Assembly: GCF_016907955.1 (NCBI RefSeq)
Contig: NZ_JAFBCX010000002.1
Span: 1 to 64,000 of the forward strand
Source of the DNA: Lentzea nigeriaca
GTDB lineage: Bacteria > Actinomycetota > Actinomycetes > Mycobacteriales > Pseudonocardiaceae
Length of the DNA stretch: 64,000 nucleotides
Direction: 5' to 3'
The translations under genes and the position numbers were made by a program. Positions within the stretch are counted from its first letter, which is position 1. Each line of letters opens with the position of its first letter. Shown in pieces: positions 33,350-43,331 of this stretch. Below the pieces are notes generated by a model. That model made no database searches and was not told where the DNA came from. It was given only the letters and a program-made list of their open reading frames with translations.

Positions 33350-34435
33350 TCACTCCTCGCCGCGGATGAACGCCTCGACGGCCGCGTGGGCCTCGGGGTC
33401 CGAGTACTGCACAGGCGGGGACTTCATGAAGTAGGACGACGCCGAGAGGATCGGGCCGCCGATGCCGCGGTCCAGGGCGATCTTCGCCGCGCGGACGGCG
33501 TCGATGATGATGCCCGCCGAGTTCGGGGAGTCCCACACCTCGAGCTTGTACTCGAGGTTCAGCGGCACGTCGCCGAACGCGCGGCCTTCCAGGCGCACGT
33601 AGGCCCACTTGCGGTCGTCGAGCCACGCCACGTAGTCCGACGGGCCGATGTGGACGTTGTCCTTGCCGATGTCGCGGCTCAGCTGCGACGTCACGGACTG
33701 GGTCTTGGAGACCTTCTTGGACTCCAGGCGCTCCATTTCCTTCATGTTCAGGAAGTCCATGTTGCCGCCGACGTTCAGCTGCATGGTGCGGTCGAGCTGG
33801 ACGCCGCGGTCCTCGAAGAGCTTGGCCAGCACGCGGTGCGTGATGGTGGCGCCGACCTGGGACTTGATGTCGTCACCGACGATCGGCACGCCGGCCGCGC
33901 GGAACTTCTCGGCCCACTCCGGGTCCGACGCGATGAAGACCGGCAGCGCGTTGACGAACGCCACACCGGCGTCGATGGCGCACTGGGCGTAGAAGCGGTC
34001 TGCCTCCTCGGAGCCCACCGGCAGGTACGACACGAGCACGTCGACCTCGGCGTCGCGCAGCGCCTGCACGACGTCGACCGGCTCGAAGTCGGACTCCTCG
34101 ATCGTCTCCCGGTAGAAGCGGCCGAGGCCGTCGAGGGTGTGACCGCGCTGCACGACAACGCCGAGCGGCGGCACGTCCGCGATCTTGATCGTGTTGTTCT
34201 CGCTGGCCACGATGGCCTCTGCCAGGTCGACGCCGACCTTCTTGGCGTCGACGTCGAACGCCGCCACGAACTCGACATCACGCACGTGGTAGTCACCGAA
34301 CTGCACGTGCATCAGGCCGGGCACGCGGGTGCTCGGGTCAGCGTCCTTGTAGTAGTGGACGCCCTGCACCAGCGACGCCGCGCAGTTGCCAACCCCGACG
34401 ATGGCCACTCGAACGGTGCGGCGGTTTCCGCCCAT
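33350..34435 (-). CDS. ino1: Inositol-1-phosphate synthase (myo-inositol-3-phosphate synthase)
   Basis: 361 residues. NAD-binding [13 protein letters not shown] at the N-terminus, [19 protein letters not shown] and [17 protein letters not shown]. It converts glucose-6-phosphate to inositol phosphate, the first step to phosphatidylinositol, mannosides and mycothiol. ATG at 34435 has AAGGAGGAC upstream. As in mycobacteria it is followed upstream by a padR gene on the same strand (Rv0046c-Rv0047c order). Confidence 0.95.
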   Translation of the reverse strand: MGGNRRTVRVAIVGVGNCAASLVQGVHYYKDADPSTRVPGLMHVQFGDYHVRDVEFVAAFDVDAKKVGVDLAEAIVASENNTIKIADVPPLGVVVQRGHTLDGLGRFYRETIEESDFEPVDVVQALRDAEVDVLVSYLPVGSEEADRFYAQCAIDAGVAFVNALPVFIASDPEWAEKFRAAGVPIVGDDIKSQVGATITHRVLAKLFEDRGVQLDRTMQLNVGGNMDFLNMKEMERLESKKVSKTQSVTSQLSRDIGKDNVHIGPSDYVAWLDDRKWAYVRLEGRAFGDVPLNLEYKLEVWDSPNSAGIIIDAVRAAKIALDRGIGGPILSASSYFMKSPPVQYSDPEAHAAVEAFIRGEE

Positions 34436-34465
34436 TGCCGAGTCCTCCTTGATCAACGATGAGTA

Positions 34466-35002
34466 CTACTCGTCCTGCTCGGACTGTTCGTGCGCGATGA
34501 GCTCGTTGAGCCACCGCACTTCGCGCTCGGTGCTTTCCAGGCCCTGCCTGTGCAGCTCACGGGTGTAGCGGTCGATCTGCTCACCCGTGCGTGTGAGCCG
34601 CTCGCGGAGCCCCTCCCTGCGTTCCTCGACACACCGCCGCCGACCTTCCAGGATGCGGATCCTGACGTCGGCAGGCGTGCGGGAGAAGAACGCCAGGTGG
34701 ACTCCGAACGAGTCGTCGTCCCAGGTCTGCGGGCCCGCGTCGGCGAGGAGTTCGGCGAACCGCTCCTTCCCCTCCGGGGTCAGCTTGTAGACCTTGCGAG
34801 CCCGACGTCCCCAAGAAAGAGCCGATTCCTCCGGCCCCTCCTCCACGATCAGGCCCGCACGTTGGAGTCGCCGCAATGTTGGGTACAGCGATCCGTAGGA
34901 GAACGCGCGAAACGCTCCGAGCAGGTCGTGCAAGCGCTTGCGCAGCTCGTAGCCGTGCATGGGCGCCTCGTGCAGCAGGCCGAGCAGCGCGAACTCGAAC
35001 AC
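34466..35002 (-). CDS. PadR-family transcriptional regulator
   Basis: 178 residues. N-terminal winged helix (FALLGLLHEAPMHGYEL, FSYGSLYPTLRRLQRAGLI) and a long C-terminal coiled coil of the PadR Vir_act_alpha_C type. GTG at 35002 follows GAGGAGGTGA. It lies 30 bases upstream of ino1 on the same strand, so it is probably co-transcribed and may regulate it. Orthologous position to Rv0047c. Confidence 0.92.
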   Translation of the reverse strand: MFEFALLGLLHEAPMHGYELRKRLHDLLGAFRAFSYGSLYPTLRRLQRAGLIVEEGPEESALSWGRRARKVYKLTPEGKERFAELLADAGPQTWDDDSFGVHLAFFSRTPADVRIRILEGRRRCVEERREGLRERLTRTGEQIDRYTRELHRQGLESTEREVRWLNELIAHEQSEQDE

Positions 35003-35042
35003 GAGTCACCTCCTCGCACCTGCACCGATAGGTGAGGTGATT

Positions 35043-35057
35043 ATATCGCCGCGATAC
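35043..35057 (-). promoter_or_regulatory. Palindrome upstream of padR, probable operator
   Basis: TATCG-CCG-CGATA (35044-35056), a perfect 5-bp-arm dyad in an AT-rich island 42 bases upstream of the padR start. PadR regulators usually bind such palindromes in their own promoters. Confidence 0.5.
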
Positions 35058-35166
35058 ATCGATCGCCCCTCTCAACTGTGGGATGTGGCACACCGTCATA
35101 TCGCGCCCGAACGCGCTGCCCTGAACGGCCCATCATCTGCGAAGCGGCGGCACGTACTCTGGTCAC

Positions 35167-35565
35167 GTGTTGACCCAACGGCAGGTGGTGGACTACTCGC
35201 TGCAGCGGCGTGCGCTGCTGGCGGAGGTCTACTCTGGCCGCACGGGCACCATGGAGGTCTGCGACGCGTCCCCGTACCTGCTGCGAGCTGCGAAGTTCCA
35301 CGGAACGGCGACGGAAGTGCCATGCCCGGTGTGCCGGAAGGAACCGCTCACGAACGTCTCGTGGGTCTACGGTGACGAGCTCAAGCACGCGACCGGTTCG
35401 GCGCGCACACCTGAAGAACTGGTGAAGATGGCTACCCTCTTCGACGAGTTCACCGTGTACGTCGTTGAAGTCTGTCGCACGTGCAGTTGGAACCACCTGG
35501 TGCAGTCATACGTCCTGGGGAAGCGTGGGCTGGAAAAGCCTCGCAGGAGGACCGCGGCGGAATGA
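35167..35565 (+). CDS. DUF5318 protein with zinc-ribbon cysteines
   Basis: 132 residues. Two Cys pairs, CPVC (near residue 57) and CRTC (near 103), suggest one zinc site. The pattern MLTQRQVVDYSLQRRALL is the DUF5318 start, equivalent to Rv0049 next to ponA1. GTG at 35167. Function unknown; association with PonA is conserved. Confidence 0.85.
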   Translation: MLTQRQVVDYSLQRRALLAEVYSGRTGTMEVCDASPYLLRAAKFHGTATEVPCPVCRKEPLTNVSWVYGDELKHATGSARTPEELVKMATLFDEFTVYVVEVCRTCSWNHLVQSYVLGKRGLEKPRRRTAAE

Positions 35566-35645
35566 CCCACAGGTGACACTGCTCCGAATGAAGTACGACC
35601 ACCGAACCGCGTGCTGACGCACGCCGGTCTGGGAGGCCTTTTCAC

Positions 35646-38390
35646 GTGAACGACCAGCATGATGACCGGCAGCGCGGAGGCGAGCCACAATGGCCGACCG
35701 GGGACGACCCGGACGGCGGTGGCACGAGACGCGATGTCCCGAATCAGCCACGACCGGGCACCCCGCCCGGCGGTTTCGCGCGCCCTCCCCAGGGTGGCAC
35801 GCCACCCGGTGGATTCCCACAGCAGCAGCCCCCACGCCGCCCGAACGGACCAGGCGCGCCCCAGGGAGCTCCCCAGGGCGGCCCAGGCCGTCCGCAGCCC
35901 GCTCAGGGCGGTCCCGGCGGCCGGCCTCCCACACCTCCCGGTGGCATGCCCGTGGCACCGCCGCCGCCCGGCGCCCGTCGCCCAGGCGGTCCTGGAGCCC
36001 CTCAGGGCGGTCCCGGCCGTCCCGGTGTGCCCCCGCGTCCCGGTGAGGAGCGGACCACCCAGCTGCCGCCGGTCAACCGGCCGCCGCAGCGCGAGCCCGA
36101 CCTCCTGACCCACCGCGAACCGGAGGACGAGTTCCTCCTCGCCGGCGCTGTCGACGAGGAGGACGAGTACTACGACGACGAGCCGGAGCTCACCGAAGAG
36201 GAGGAGCGTCGTCTGCGCAAGAAGAAGATCTGGAAGCGTGTCCGCATCGCCGCGTTCGTCGCGCTCGGCCTGATGATCCTCGGCCCGGTGATCGCGGTCG
36301 CGGTCGCGTACCCGCTCGTCGACTGGCCGAAGCCGGAAGACGTCGCCGCCACCCAGAACAAGACGATCACGCTGCAGTACGCCGACGGCAGCGAGATGAC
36401 CAAGATCACAGCGGCCGGTGAGAACCGGAGCATGCTGACGTACGAGGAGATTCCCGACAACGTCAAGCACGCGGTACTCGCGGCGGAGGACGCGAACTTC
36501 TACGACAACCCCGGCTTCGACGCCAAGGCCATCCTGCGCGCCGTCTGGATCCAGGTGAGCGGCGGCAGCAGTGGTGGTTCCGGGCTGACGCAGCAGTACA
36601 TCAAGAAGGCGACCGGCAACGAGGAAGCCACGCTGACCCGTAAGTTCACCGAGGTCGTCAAGGCCTTCAAGATGAGCAACGAGTCGGACCACAACACGAT
36701 CCTCACCGCCTACCTCAACACGGTGTACTTCGGTCGCGGCGCGAACGGGTTCAAGACCGCCGCGCAGGTCTACTACAAGAAGGACATGAAGGACCTCACG
36801 CCGTCCGAGGCGGCGTTGATCGCGGGCATGATCCAGACGCCCTCGTGGTCCGAGGACAAGGAGTACTCGGCCAAGCGCTGGGACTTCGTGATGAAGCAGA
36901 TGCGCGAGAAGAACTGGATCAGCCAGGAGGACTTCGACTCGCGGAAGTACCCTGCGCCGCTGCCGTTCGCCGAGACCCAGCCGAAGTCGCTCGACGGCCC
37001 CCGCGGCCTGATCGTCGACCAGATCCAGGAAGCGCTGGAGGCCGAGCAGACCGGCGTCTCGTTCGAGCAGGCGCAGAAGACAGGCGTCACCATCCAGACG
37101 TCGATCGACCCGAAGATGCAGACCGCGGCCGAGGAGGCCGTCGACGAGGTCCTCGTCAAGGGCGGTCAGCCGGAGGCGTTGAAGACGTCGCTGACGGCCA
37201 TCGACCCGGCCACGGGCGCCGTGCGCGCCTACTGGGGCGGCCGCGGCGGCCGCGGCAGCTACGACTACGCGAAGGGCACGCTCCAGGAGCCGGGCTCGTC
37301 GTTCAAGCCGTTCGACCTGGTCGCGGCGCTGCAGCACGGCAAGGGCATCGGCACGACCTACGACGGCTCGTCGCCGCGCCAGTTCGGCAACGGGACTGAG
37401 AAGGTCACGGTCCGCAACGCCACCGCCGCGCCGAACTGCCAGAAGGACTGTCCGGTCAAGGAAGCGATGATCCTTTCGTTGAACACCGTGTTCTACGACA
37501 TGGTCCTCAACGACGTCGGCATCAGGCCGACCGTCGAGGCCGCGCACCAGGCGGGCATCCCGAACGAGGTCAACCTCAACGACGGCCAGGGCGTGCGCAA
37601 GCTCCTGGTCGGCGAGAACGGCGGAACCCCGAACGCCGGTATCGCGATCGGTGGTGACCAGGCACGCGTCCGGCCGTTCGACATGGCGTCGGCGTACGCG
37701 ACGTTCGCCGCACGTGGTGTCTACCGGCAGCCGTTCTTCATCGTGAAGATCACCGGCCCGGACGGCACCATGCTCTACCAGCACGTGGACAAGCCGCTCT
37801 CGGCGTTCGACCCGGACCAGCAGAAGAGCCAGCAAATCGCCGACAACGTCACCGAGGTGCTGAAGGAGATCCCGAGGCGCTCGTCGATCCCCTGTGCGCA
37901 GAACCGGGAGTGCGCCGGCAAGACCGGTACGCACGAACTCGACCCGAAGGTGGCACCGGGCGGCAGGGTCGGTCTGAACTCCAAGGCCTGGATGGTGGGC
38001 TACACGCCGTCGATCTCCGCTGCCGTGTGGATCGGCCGGGACGAGGGCAGCCAGCCGATCATGGACAAGTCGGGGACCAACATCTCCGGTGCCGGTCTGC
38101 CCGGCAAGATCTGGCAGACGTTCATGACCAAGGCGCTCGCGGGAACGCAGATGGAGAAGTTCCCGAAGGCCGCGCCGCTCAACCAGTTCGAGCCGCCGAA
38201 GAAGTCGGTCGCGCCGTCGTCGAGCCCGTCCAACACGCCGAGCTCGCCGACGGAACCGAGCAGGTCGACCCCGACCAGGACCACGGATCCGGATGAGCCC
38301 TGCCGTGGCCTCCTGTGCCCGACCACCGAGCCGAAGCCGACCTCGACGAAGCCCGGACCTGGTGACGGTGTCAAGCCTCCCGGAGGCTGA
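35646..38390 (+). CDS. ponA: Bifunctional penicillin-binding protein 1A
   Basis: 914 residues. A Pro/Gly/Gln-rich cytoplasmic region (1-170), one membrane helix (about 200-225), the GT51 glycosyltransferase domain (catalytic Glu281 in AAEDANFY; TLTRKFTEV and AYLNTVYFGRGA) and the transpeptidase domain with Ser551-xx-Lys (SSFK), SLN (611-613) and KTGT (759-762), then a Pro/Ser/Thr-rich tail. It polymerises and cross-links peptidoglycan. The order DUF5318-ponA-GT87 matches Rv0049-Rv0051. GTG at 35646. Confidence 0.95.
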   Translation: MNDQHDDRQRGGEPQWPTGDDPDGGGTRRDVPNQPRPGTPPGGFARPPQGGTPPGGFPQQQPPRRPNGPGAPQGAPQGGPGRPQPAQGGPGGRPPTPPGGMPVAPPPPGARRPGGPGAPQGGPGRPGVPPRPGEERTTQLPPVNRPPQREPDLLTHREPEDEFLLAGAVDEEDEYYDDEPELTEEEERRLRKKKIWKRVRIAAFVALGLMILGPVIAVAVAYPLVDWPKPEDVAATQNKTITLQYADGSEMTKITAAGENRSMLTYEEIPDNVKHAVLAAEDANFYDNPGFDAKAILRAVWIQVSGGSSGGSGLTQQYIKKATGNEEATLTRKFTEVVKAFKMSNESDHNTILTAYLNTVYFGRGANGFKTAAQVYYKKDMKDLTPSEAALIAGMIQTPSWSEDKEYSAKRWDFVMKQMREKNWISQEDFDSRKYPAPLPFAETQPKSLDGPRGLIVDQIQEALEAEQTGVSFEQAQKTGVTIQTSIDPKMQTAAEEAVDEVLVKGGQPEALKTSLTAIDPATGAVRAYWGGRGGRGSYDYAKGTLQEPGSSFKPFDLVAALQHGKGIGTTYDGSSPRQFGNGTEKVTVRNATAAPNCQKDCPVKEAMILSLNTVFYDMVLNDVGIRPTVEAAHQAGIPNEVNLNDGQGVRKLLVGENGGTPNAGIAIGGDQARVRPFDMASAYATFAARGVYRQPFFIVKITGPDGTMLYQHVDKPLSAFDPDQQKSQQIADNVTEVLKEIPRRSSIPCAQNRECAGKTGTHELDPKVAPGGRVGLNSKAWMVGYTPSISAAVWIGRDEGSQPIMDKSGTNISGAGLPGKIWQTFMTKALAGTQMEKFPKAAPLNQFEPPKKSVAPSSSPSNTPSSPTEPSRSTPTRTTDPDEPCRGLLCPTTEPKPTSTKPGPGDGVKPPGG

Positions 38391-38412
38391 TCGTCCGCCC
38401 CCAGTAGCTGAG

Positions 38413-38441
38413 GGCCTGGTGCGCAACGCACCAGGCCTTTT
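38413..38441 (+). terminator. Rho-independent terminator after ponA
   Basis: GGCCTGGTGCG (38413-38423) and CGCACCAGGCC (38427-38437) with a 3-base loop and a following TTTT: a canonical intrinsic terminator 22 bases after the ponA stop. Confidence 0.92.
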
Positions 38442-38497
38442 GCTTTGTCCAGGGATGTTGACCACGACGAAACGGTGTTGGCCGTAACATCCGCGAC

Positions 38498-40090
38498 GTG
38501 CCCAGCAGCCCTGCCGAGCTTCCCGCCGAGGACACCGACTCGCTCACCCACTCCGAGCGTGTCGCCCCCACCTGGACAGAGTCGCTCGCCCGAACCCTGA
38601 GCAGACCGTTCGGCGGTCCGCTCGGCGAACACGCACAGGTCGGCAGGAACTACTTCTGGACGGCACTGCGGGTGATCCTGCTGCTCGCCGTGCTGACGTT
38701 GCTGGCGGGCTGGGTGCAGAAGTCGCCGTGCATCCAGCAGTACGTCGACGACAAGGGCCAGGTCCAGCTGGACTGGCGAGGGAGCAGGCAGTTCACCGCG
38801 CTCTGCTACTCCGACACCGTGCCGCTCTACACCGCGGAGCGGCTCGACCAGCGCGGCTCCTTCCCGTACATCACGTCGTGGAAGGACGACGAGGGCAAGC
38901 CGACCGAGCACATCCGGTACATGGAGTACCCCGTCGTCACGGGTCTCTTCCAGTGGCTCAACGCGCGGGTGGCGCAGGGCCTCGTGGCGTTGGTGCCCGG
39001 TCTGCCGATGACGGTCATCGTGTACTTCAACGTCACGGCGTTCTGGCTCGCCGTGGCGTGGCTCGTGACAGTGTTCTCCGTTGCGCGCATCGCCAGGCGA
39101 CGGATGTGGGACGCCGCGATCGCCGCGGTGTCGCCGTTGGTCATCGTCCACGCGTTCACGAACTTCGACACCATCGCGACGGCGTTCGCCACGGCGGGCC
39201 TGCTGGCGTGGGCGCGGAGGAAGCCCGTGCTCGCCGGTGTGCTGCTGGGCCTCGGTGGCGCGGCGAAGCTCTACCCGTTGTTCCTGCTCGGCCCGCTGCT
39301 GTTGCTGTGCTGGCGTTCCGACCGGCTGAAAGCGGGCCTCACCACCACCGCGTCGGCCATCGGGGCGTGGGCACTCGTCAACGCGCCGATCGCGTTGAAC
39401 CCGGCCTCGCACACGGGGTGGAAGGAGTTCTTCCGTCTCAACACCGAGCGCAACGCCGACCCGGACACGCTCTACAACGTGCTGGTGCAGTGGACGGGGT
39501 GGCAGGGCTTCGACCCCGGGCTGCAACAGGGGCAGGCGCCGACGGTCCTCAACACGGTCAGCTCGGTGCTGTTCCTCGTCTGCTGCGCCGGAATCGCCTA
39601 CGTGGCGCTGAGCGCGCCGACGAGGCCCAGGGTCGCGCAGCTCGGGTTCCTGGTCGTGGCGGCGTTCCTGCTGACGAACAAGGTGTGGAGCCCGCAGTAC
39701 TCGCTGTGGCTGGTTCCGCTGGCCGTGCTCGCGTTGCCGCGCTGGAAGGTGCTGCTGGCGTGGATGGCGGTCGACGCGCTGGTGTGGGTGCCGCGGATGT
39801 ACTTCTACCTGGGCATCGACAACAAGGGCCTGCCGATCGACTGGTTCCTCGGCGCCGTGCTGCTGCGCGACGCGGCCGTCATCGGGCTGTGCGTGTTGAT
39901 CCTCAAGGAGATCTACCACCCGGAGCGCGACCTCGTCCGCACGGCGGGCGACGAGGACCCGCTGGCCGGAGTCCTGGCCGACGCGCCGGACCGGCAGCTC
40001 GTCACACCCGCACGAGGCGAGCCATCGCACCGAATGCGGCGCCGTTCGGATGCAGGTGATCACCGGAGTCGAACTCCGGACGCAGTCTGA
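38498..40090 (+). CDS. GT87-family polyprenyl-phosphate-mannose-dependent mannosyltransferase
   Basis: 530 residues with about ten to twelve membrane helices, the fold of GT87 integral membrane mannosyltransferases (Rv0051-like position after ponA). Acidic residues in the first loop (YSDTVPLYTAERLDQ) and the ARRKPVLAGVLLGLGGAAKLYP segment are typical. It probably adds mannose from polyprenyl donor in the periplasm to phosphatidylinositol mannosides or a glycan. The last 30 residues, rich in Arg, overlap the convergent SGNH gene by 89 bases. Confidence 0.85.
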   Translation: MPSSPAELPAEDTDSLTHSERVAPTWTESLARTLSRPFGGPLGEHAQVGRNYFWTALRVILLLAVLTLLAGWVQKSPCIQQYVDDKGQVQLDWRGSRQFTALCYSDTVPLYTAERLDQRGSFPYITSWKDDEGKPTEHIRYMEYPVVTGLFQWLNARVAQGLVALVPGLPMTVIVYFNVTAFWLAVAWLVTVFSVARIARRRMWDAAIAAVSPLVIVHAFTNFDTIATAFATAGLLAWARRKPVLAGVLLGLGGAAKLYPLFLLGPLLLLCWRSDRLKAGLTTTASAIGAWALVNAPIALNPASHTGWKEFFRLNTERNADPDTLYNVLVQWTGWQGFDPGLQQGQAPTVLNTVSSVLFLVCCAGIAYVALSAPTRPRVAQLGFLVVAAFLLTNKVWSPQYSLWLVPLAVLALPRWKVLLAWMAVDALVWVPRMYFYLGIDNKGLPIDWFLGAVLLRDAAVIGLCVLILKEIYHPERDLVRTAGDEDPLAGVLADAPDRQLVTPARGEPSHRMRRRSDAGDHRSRTPDAV

Positions 40091-41009
40091 GCGGGTCGGC
40101 GGGGTCGCGCAGGGCGGCGTCGAAGTCGATCGCGTCGGGGAAGGTGGCGCGGATCCAGTCGTTCGTCCGCCGACGCTGCCGTTCGCGTTCCTCGGTCCAG
40201 TTCACCCAGCCGCGCCACGGCGTCAGCGTGCTGACGAGCAGCTGCACGCCCTCGTTGCGGCACCGCAGCTGGATGGTGCGGATGCCCGCGATGACGCTCT
40301 CCGCGCTGACGTCGTCCTGGATGTCGTTGATGCCGCCCAGCAGCACGACCTTGCGGACCTCGGCGCTGTAGAGGACGTCCCGGTGGAGACGGGTGATCAT
40401 CGGGGCGTTGCCGTGCACCACGCCGTTGCCGCTGATGCCGGCGTTCAGGATGGCGTGGTCGCTCTCGACCAGCGACGGCCAGGTGTCCTCCCGCTCGCCC
40501 TCGGTGATCGAGTCACCCAACATCACCGCCGCGCCAGGAGCCGTGAAGCCCGCGACCTCGACCGCCGAGACGAGGCAGACGTACGACCGCACCGACGTGA
40601 TCATGCGATGTGCGCGGGCCTGACACGGCGTGCCGGCCGGTGTGTACGTGCTGATCTGCAGTCTGGTGGTCACCGTCAACCGCACGGCGTCGCTGTAGAC
40701 CTCGTCGCGTGGCCTGATCGTGACGTTTCGGGAGCGGCCGAACGTCAGCTGCCGCGACTCGCCGTTCGCCGTGACGGTGACCTGCTCGACGCGGACCGGC
40801 GTGACGCCCATCAGGTTCGACAGGCGGACGCGGACGGACGTGCCGCCCGCGCCGAGGTCGACCGTCGAGCGCACGCTCTGGTCCGGCACGGAGGTGGAGA
40901 GCGTCGGCACGGCCTGCCACACCGGCAGCCAGCGGATCGCCGCCGACCGCTCGTGCGGTCCGGAGGCGCCGCAGACCAGCAGCAGTGCCAGGACGATGAT
41001 CACCCTCAC
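40002..41009 (-). CDS. Exported SGNH/GDSL hydrolase
   Basis: 335 residues with a signal peptide (about 1-20). Block I GDSITEGE with the catalytic Ser, GGIND (block III) and Asp-x-x-His near the C-terminus (SGDHLHPNG). It probably hydrolyses an ester outside the cell. GTG at 41009 lies 19 bases after the GT87 stop on the same strand, so it may belong to that operon. Its 3' end overlaps the other GT87 gene (38498) for 89 bases, unusually long for convergent genes. Confidence 0.85.
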   Translation of the reverse strand: MRVIIVLALLLVCGASGPHERSAAIRWLPVWQAVPTLSTSVPDQSVRSTVDLGAGGTSVRVRLSNLMGVTPVRVEQVTVTANGESRQLTFGRSRNVTIRPRDEVYSDAVRLTVTTRLQISTYTPAGTPCQARAHRMITSVRSYVCLVSAVEVAGFTAPGAAVMLGDSITEGEREDTWPSLVESDHAILNAGISGNGVVHGNAPMITRLHRDVLYSAEVRKVVLLGGINDIQDDVSAESVIAGIRTIQLRCRNEGVQLLVSTLTPWRGWVNWTEERERQRRRTNDWIRATFPDAIDFDAALRDPADPLRLRPEFDSGDHLHPNGAAFGAMARLVRV

Positions 41010-41028
41010 GGGTGCAGTCTGCGGCGGC

Positions 41029-42432
41029 TCAGCTCTTCGCTGCTACTGCTCCGCGGATGAACTTCGTGTCGTCGAGGTCGTCCTCGGTGACGTCACGAGA
41101 CTTGAGGAACACCACGAACAACGCGACCAGGAGCGCCGCCCGGCCCCACACCCCGATCATGACGGCCTGCGCGGAGAAGCTGTCGTAGATCCCGGCCGGC
41201 TGACCGAACTCGATCGCCCAGAACCAGCGGAAGATGCCGATGCCCATCGCCAGGTCGACGGCGAAGTAGGCGAACGCCCACATCAGCCGCACGCGCAACA
41301 GCACCAGGAACGGCACGAGCCACAGCGTGTACTGCGGTGAGTGGACCTTGTGCAGCAGCATGAAGCCGCACAGCATCGCGCCGGAGACCCCGATCCACGG
41401 ATAGGTGCCCTCGCGGCGGAACCGCAGCCAGCCGTAGCCAGCCGCGATCGCGAACGACGCCAGGATCGTGATCGGCGAGATGGTGCCGACCAGCGACTGC
41501 ATCGCTTCGTCGCCGATGAACGGCCGAAGGCCCCAGTACCAGATCGAGTTCGTGGTGATGTCGACCCGGCGCAGCTGCTGGAACTCGAACGACGCGAGCC
41601 AGCCGTCGTAGCCCGCGAACGCGAACGGCAGGTTGACCAGCACGACCGTGATGATCGAGGCGAGCCCGACCCTGATCGCGCCGACGATGTCGACCTTCTT
41701 GCCCTCCGGCATCTCCTGGCCGCGCCAGCCGCCGGTGGCGACGAAGAGCATCAGCGGCAGCACGAACGCCGCAGGGTAGACCTTGAACGCGAAGCCGAGG
41801 CCGAGCAGGACCGACGCGACGGTCGCCCGTTCGACCAGTGGCCGGTTCCAGCGGTGCACGACGTAGACCGCGGCCACCGAGCACAGCACGACCGGCAGGT
41901 CCCAGTTGTGGAACGCGTAGAGGATCAGCGGTGGCCCGATGGCCCACAGCAGCGCGCGCCAGCGGGCGAGCTTGCCCAGCATCCAGCCCGTGAGCAGGCC
42001 GAACGGCGCCATCAGCAGCGAGGAGTAGAGCAGGTACTCCGCGTCGTTGTGCGCGAAGATCGCCCCTGCCCAGATGATCAGGCCGGAGAGCACCGGGTAC
42101 TCGACCGAGCCGCCGACGAGGACGCCCTTGTCGTTGATGCCGCCGTCGACGTACGGGAAGACGTGCCGGTCGATGTCGCGCCCGATCCAGAGGTGCTGGA
42201 TGTCGGAGTAGCAGACGTCTTCCTTGTTGCGCTCGTCGTAGTCGGGCTGCGTGCGGCCCCACTGGTCGAACGCGGGGCCGGTGCAGCGGTCCTTGTTGAT
42301 GAAGCCCAGCAGCAGCGTGAGCCCGCACAGCAGCACGAGCACGGCGAGAGCCGCGCTGCCGAAGCGGCTCACGGAACGCCCGGCATCGCCACGCTCGGGC
42401 GTCACGCTCACCACCTCGTGCACCGTCTTCAC
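41029..42432 (-). CDS. GT87-family mannosyltransferase (second)
   Basis: 467 residues with about ten membrane helices; sequence traits in common with the enzyme at 38498 (CYSDIQHLWIGRDI, EYPVLSGLI, LGLGFAFKVYPA, LLHKVHSPQYTLWLVPF). GTG at 42432 overlaps the endonuclease IV stop (GTGA). A divergent relative of the 38498 protein on the opposite strand; a different acceptor is likely. Confidence 0.85.
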   Translation of the reverse strand: MKTVHEVVSVTPERGDAGRSVSRFGSAALAVLVLLCGLTLLLGFINKDRCTGPAFDQWGRTQPDYDERNKEDVCYSDIQHLWIGRDIDRHVFPYVDGGINDKGVLVGGSVEYPVLSGLIIWAGAIFAHNDAEYLLYSSLLMAPFGLLTGWMLGKLARWRALLWAIGPPLILYAFHNWDLPVVLCSVAAVYVVHRWNRPLVERATVASVLLGLGFAFKVYPAAFVLPLMLFVATGGWRGQEMPEGKKVDIVGAIRVGLASIITVVLVNLPFAFAGYDGWLASFEFQQLRRVDITTNSIWYWGLRPFIGDEAMQSLVGTISPITILASFAIAAGYGWLRFRREGTYPWIGVSGAMLCGFMLLHKVHSPQYTLWLVPFLVLLRVRLMWAFAYFAVDLAMGIGIFRWFWAIEFGQPAGIYDSFSAQAVMIGVWGRAALLVALFVVFLKSRDVTEDDLDDTKFIRGAVAAKS

Positions 42433-43199
42433 CGGCCGGCGTGGTCGCGCAGGAACGCGATGTCGTCGGCCTGGCCCTCAGCGGGTGTCTCCACCACGAC
42501 CGGGCATCCCGCGCTCGCGGCGACGGCCACGAGCTGATCGGCGTCGATGGTGCCAGTCTTGATGTTGTCGTGCCGGTCGCGCGAGGAACCGAACTCGTCG
42601 CGCGAGCTGTTGAGGTGCACGAGGTCGATGCGACCGGTGATCGCTTTCACCCGATCGACGATGCCGACGAGGTCCTCACCCGCGGCGAACGCGTGGCAGG
42701 TGTCGAGGCAGAAGCCCGCGCCGAACTCGCCGACCGCGTCCCAGAGCAGCTTGAGCGAGTCGAACGTGCGGGCCATGGCGTTGTCGCCGCCCGCGGTGTT
42801 CTCGATCAGGATCGGGACCGCGAAGCCGCCATCGGCGACCTGCCGCTCGAAGAACTTGCGCCAGTTCGCGAAGCCGTCCGCCGGGTCCTCGCCCTTCGTG
42901 ACGTGGCCTCCGTGCACGATCAGGCCCTTCGCGCCCACGGTCGCGGCTGCCTCGGCGTGCTGGATCACGTTCTTGCGGGACGGAATCCGGATCTTGTTGT
43001 TCAGCGACGCGATGTTGATCATGTACGGGGCGTGGATGAACACCTCGAGATCGGAGGCCAGCAGGGCCTCCGTCTGGGGGTGCGGCTTCGGCTTCTTCCA
43101 GCCCTGTGGATCGGACAGGAAGAACTGGACGACCTCGGCCCCGCGTTCGGCCGCGGCGCCGACCGGGTCGTCGTCGCGGACATGGGCCCCGATGCGCAT
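42429..43199 (-). CDS. nfo: Deoxyribonuclease IV (AP endonuclease)
   Basis: 256 residues. AP-endonuclease 2 pattern: RIGAHVRD, VFIHAPYMINIASLNN, ILIENTAGG, CLDTCHAFAAG and HLNSSRDEFGSSRDRHDNI, with the His/Asp/Glu residues that hold three zinc ions. It cuts DNA at abasic sites. ATG at 43199; the TTG upstream is rejected. Coupled to the GT87 gene by GTGA. Confidence 0.92.
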   Translation of the reverse strand: MRIGAHVRDDDPVGAAAERGAEVVQFFLSDPQGWKKPKPHPQTEALLASDLEVFIHAPYMINIASLNNKIRIPSRKNVIQHAEAAATVGAKGLIVHGGHVTKGEDPADGFANWRKFFERQVADGGFAVPILIENTAGGDNAMARTFDSLKLLWDAVGEFGAGFCLDTCHAFAAGEDLVGIVDRVKAITGRIDLVHLNSSRDEFGSSRDRHDNIKTGTIDADQLVAVAASAGCPVVVETPAEGQADDIAFLRDHAGR

Positions 43200-43331
43200 G
43201 AACAAGGAGGGTAGACGGCGTCCACAACGCCATCACAGCCGCCGCCGATAGGAGTAATTGCGAAAACTGGGGGTGGCTCGCGTCACCACCAGGACCTACG
43301 GTCGTTACCAGGGAGTAGGAAAGGGGTTGGC

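Noticed and set aside
35367-38465. 1032-codon open frame opposite to ponA
   Set aside because: Antisense to a well-supported penicillin-binding protein; Arg-rich composition and no motif.
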